DNA of 64,000 nt, taken from assembly GCF_015751895.1 (NCBI RefSeq), contig NZ_JADOTZ010000001.1, forward strand, positions 1,054,001-1,118,000, given 5' to 3'. This DNA is from Zhihengliuella flava (GTDB taxonomy: Bacteria; Actinomycetota; Actinomycetes; Actinomycetales; Micrococcaceae). Below, piece by piece: positions 62,643 to 64,000 of the stretch; within the stretch, counting starts at the first letter, position 1; each line of letters starts with the position of its first letter. The notes beneath the pieces are model-generated. The model did not search any database. It saw only the letters and a program-made list of their open reading frames with translations, and was not told where the DNA came from. A program made the translations under genes and the position numbers.

Positions 62643-64000
62643 GGATTCCTCGTTCCTGGTCCTGCTGGTTGAGCTGCTGAATCATCTGGTTGTAGGCGGC
62701 GAGCTCGGCGTCGTCGTCCCGGTCCGCCTTGCGATCTTGACGCTTGGCCTCACGCTCCGAGGACCTAGACCAGGAGAACATGACCCCGAGAGCCAGCAGC
62801 AGTGTGGGCACCTCGCCGATGCCCCACATGGCCCCGGCGCCGAATTTCTGGTCCTCCATCGGGGTGGCGCCCCAGTCGCGGCCCATGTTGCCGAACCAAG
62901 AGCCCTGAATGAGCGACTCGCTGCTCATGAGGGAGACGCCGTAGAACGCGTGGAAGCTGATGGTCACCAACAGGATGACGAGGCGCAGCGGGTAGGTCGC
63001 CCGCCGTGGCAGGGGGTCGATGCCGATCATGTTCAGCGCAAAGATGTAGCCGGTGAGCAGGAAGTGGAAGTTCATCAGCTCGTGGCCCACGTGCTCTGAC
63101 AAGGCGAAGCGGAAGAAGTCCGTGTTGTAGAAGACGATGATGGACCCCGCGAAGTTCACCGCCGCGAAGATGGGATGCGTGACCACCTTGGAGAATCGGG
63201 AGTGAACTATCGTGAGGATCCACTCGCGCGGCCCGCGGGTGCCATCCGTCCGGGACGGCAGCGCGCGCAGGGCCAGGGTGACGGGCCCGCCGAGGACGAG
63301 GAAGTACGGGGCGATCATGGTCAAGGCCATGTGAGCGATCATGTGGGAGGAGAACAGCACCATCCCGTACACGGCCAGCGCGCCGGAGGTGATGTAAAAG
63401 ACTGCGGCGAGGCCCACGAGCCAGCTCACCAGCCGCATGACTGGCCAGTGATCGCCGCGGCGCCGGACCTGAAGGAACCACCGGATATAGAACACGGCGA
63501 GCGCGATGACGATGGCTACCCACAACCAGTCGATCCGCCACTGGGTCCACCACGACTCGGCCGTGAGCTCCGGAGGCAGCTCATACCCGGTGAGGTACCG
63601 CGCCGGCGTCGGGTTCTCCGGTTCCAGCTGCGGCACCGGAGGCGCCGTGCGCGCCAGCACGGCCGCCACGGCCATGACGACGGCGATGATGGCCACCTCG
63701 ACCCCGACGATCCGCCAGGCGGCCTTGGCCGCGGAGAGTTTGCCCGCCAGCAGCTGCGGGATCGTGGCTTGGCGGTGCATCCAGCCGAGCGCGCCCAGGA
63801 TCAAGGTCAGGGCCACCTTGACGATGAGCAGCACGCCGTACTCGGTGGTGAGCCCCTCCAGCGTGGTGACGCGCAGGGAGGCGCTCACCACGCCGGAGAC
63901 GGCCACCAGCAGGATGGACAGGGTGGCGAGGGCCGAGAATCGCTGCAGGACGACGCCGGTGAGCACCGGGGTGGGGCTCCCCCACCCGCGGCCCGGGGCG
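62632..64000 (-). CDS. CopD-CtaG fusion membrane protein (5' end outside window)
   Basis: At least 455 residues visible; the frame stays open to the right edge, so the N-terminus is missing. The visible N-terminal part (GWGSPTPVLTGVVLQRFSALATLSILLVAVSGVVSASLRV, then LLIVKVALTLILGALG) is the end of a CopD copper-resistance domain; the C-terminal part (VYGMVLFSSHMIAHMALTMIAPYFLVLGGPVTLALRAL, EHVGHELMNFHFLLTGYIFALNMIGIDP) is the caa3-type CtaG domain with its conserved His residues. Probable role: copper delivery or assembly of cytochrome c oxidase. A charged cytoplasmic tail follows. Confidence 0.92.
   Translation of the reverse strand, partial: APGRGWGSPTPVLTGVVLQRFSALATLSILLVAVSGVVSASLRVTTLEGLTTEYGVLLIVKVALTLILGALGWMHRQATIPQLLAGKLSAAKAAWRIVGVEVAIIAVVMAVAAVLARTAPPVPQLEPENPTPARYLTGYELPPELTAESWWTQWRIDWLWVAIVIALAVFYIRWFLQVRRRGDHWPVMRLVSWLVGLAAVFYITSGALAVYGMVLFSSHMIAHMALTMIAPYFLVLGGPVTLALRALPSRTDGTRGPREWILTIVHSRFSKVVTHPIFAAVNFAGSIIVFYNTDFFRFALSEHVGHELMNFHFLLTGYIFALNMIGIDPLPRRATYPLRLVILLVTISFHAFYGVSLMSSESLIQGSWFGNMGRDWGATPMEDQKFGAGAMWGIGEVPTLLLALGVMFSWSRSSEREAKRQDRKADRDDDAELAAYNQMIQQLNQQDQERGIRGR

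Overview
The window is one stretch of a high-GC actinobacterial chromosome, most likely from the order Micrococcales and probably close to the Micrococcaceae (Arthrobacter/Zhihengliuella type). The evidence is the clpB / dnaK-grpE-dnaJ-hspR heat-shock set with HspR (HAIR) operators, DUF3073, DUF4235 and DUF1023 proteins, many GTG starts, and metabolic gene types common in that family. The family-level placement is inference. I see no rRNA, CRISPR array, prophage, integrase or transposase. The window is mostly core chromosome, with one locus at 24.6-26.8 kb that shows duplication and gene decay.

Layout. 0-4.3 kb: DUF3073, a membrane-anchored septum-formation-like protein, clpB with a perfect HAIR operator, and a YccF membrane protein. 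4.4-9.2 kb: trmB, an alanine/Na+ symporter, and a convergent run of an AHSA1-like protein, a DUF1023 hydrolase and an AMIN-like lipoprotein. 9.3-13.5 kb: the heat-shock operon dnaK-grpE-dnaJ-hspR (minus strand), whose dnaK promoter sits between two HAIR boxes. 13.7-20.1 kb: a secreted V8-like serine protease, a divergent MMPL exporter/MarR pair, a DEAD-box RNA helicase and a LysE exporter. 20.2-24.6 kb: a fused dihydroxyacetone kinase, a low-molecular-weight protein tyrosine phosphatase, and a protein joining a P-loop kinase domain to aminodeoxychorismate synthase (PabB). 24.6-26.8 kb: a pectate lyase flanked by a near-identical repeat that carries the 3' end of a lost second pectate lyase. 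26.8-32.5 kb: cardiolipin synthase, pabC, and a thiamine/HMP ECF transporter under a TPP riboswitch. 32.6-39.2 kb: DUF4235 and a six-gene Mrp Na+/H+ antiporter operon with fused MrpA-B. 39.3-45.3 kb: an Atg22-like MFS protein, dcd, a VanY-type carboxypeptidase, a fumarase-tryptophan dioxygenase operon and SseB. 45.4-48.4 kb: a Bcr/CflA exporter whose start codon lies in a large RNA hairpin, tRNA-Gly(CCC), panD and an AEC transporter. 48.5-57.1 kb: sulfur/methionine metabolism, with a cystine-type ABC importer convergent with metF-metE-metY-metB, which is led by a SAM-I riboswitch. 57.3-64 kb: a membrane protein, an MFS exporter, a thioredoxin-NHL protein, a lipoprotein, and a CopD-CtaG fusion that runs off the right edge.

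How the genes fit together. HspR, encoded at the end of its own operon, probably represses both dnaK and clpB through the HAIR boxes. The methionine block combines import of sulfur amino acid (ABC), sulfur assimilation into homocysteine (MetY, MetB), and methyl-group supply and transfer (MetF, MetE), with S-adenosylmethionine sensed in the leader. PabB and PabC supply p-aminobenzoate for the folate used by MetF and MetE. Thiamine status controls the YkoE-type importer.

I did not find a clearly new defence or secretion system. The most unusual points are the kinase-PabB fusion, the decayed tandem pectate lyase locus with its 88-bp inverted-repeat element, and the hairpin over the start of the drug exporter gene.
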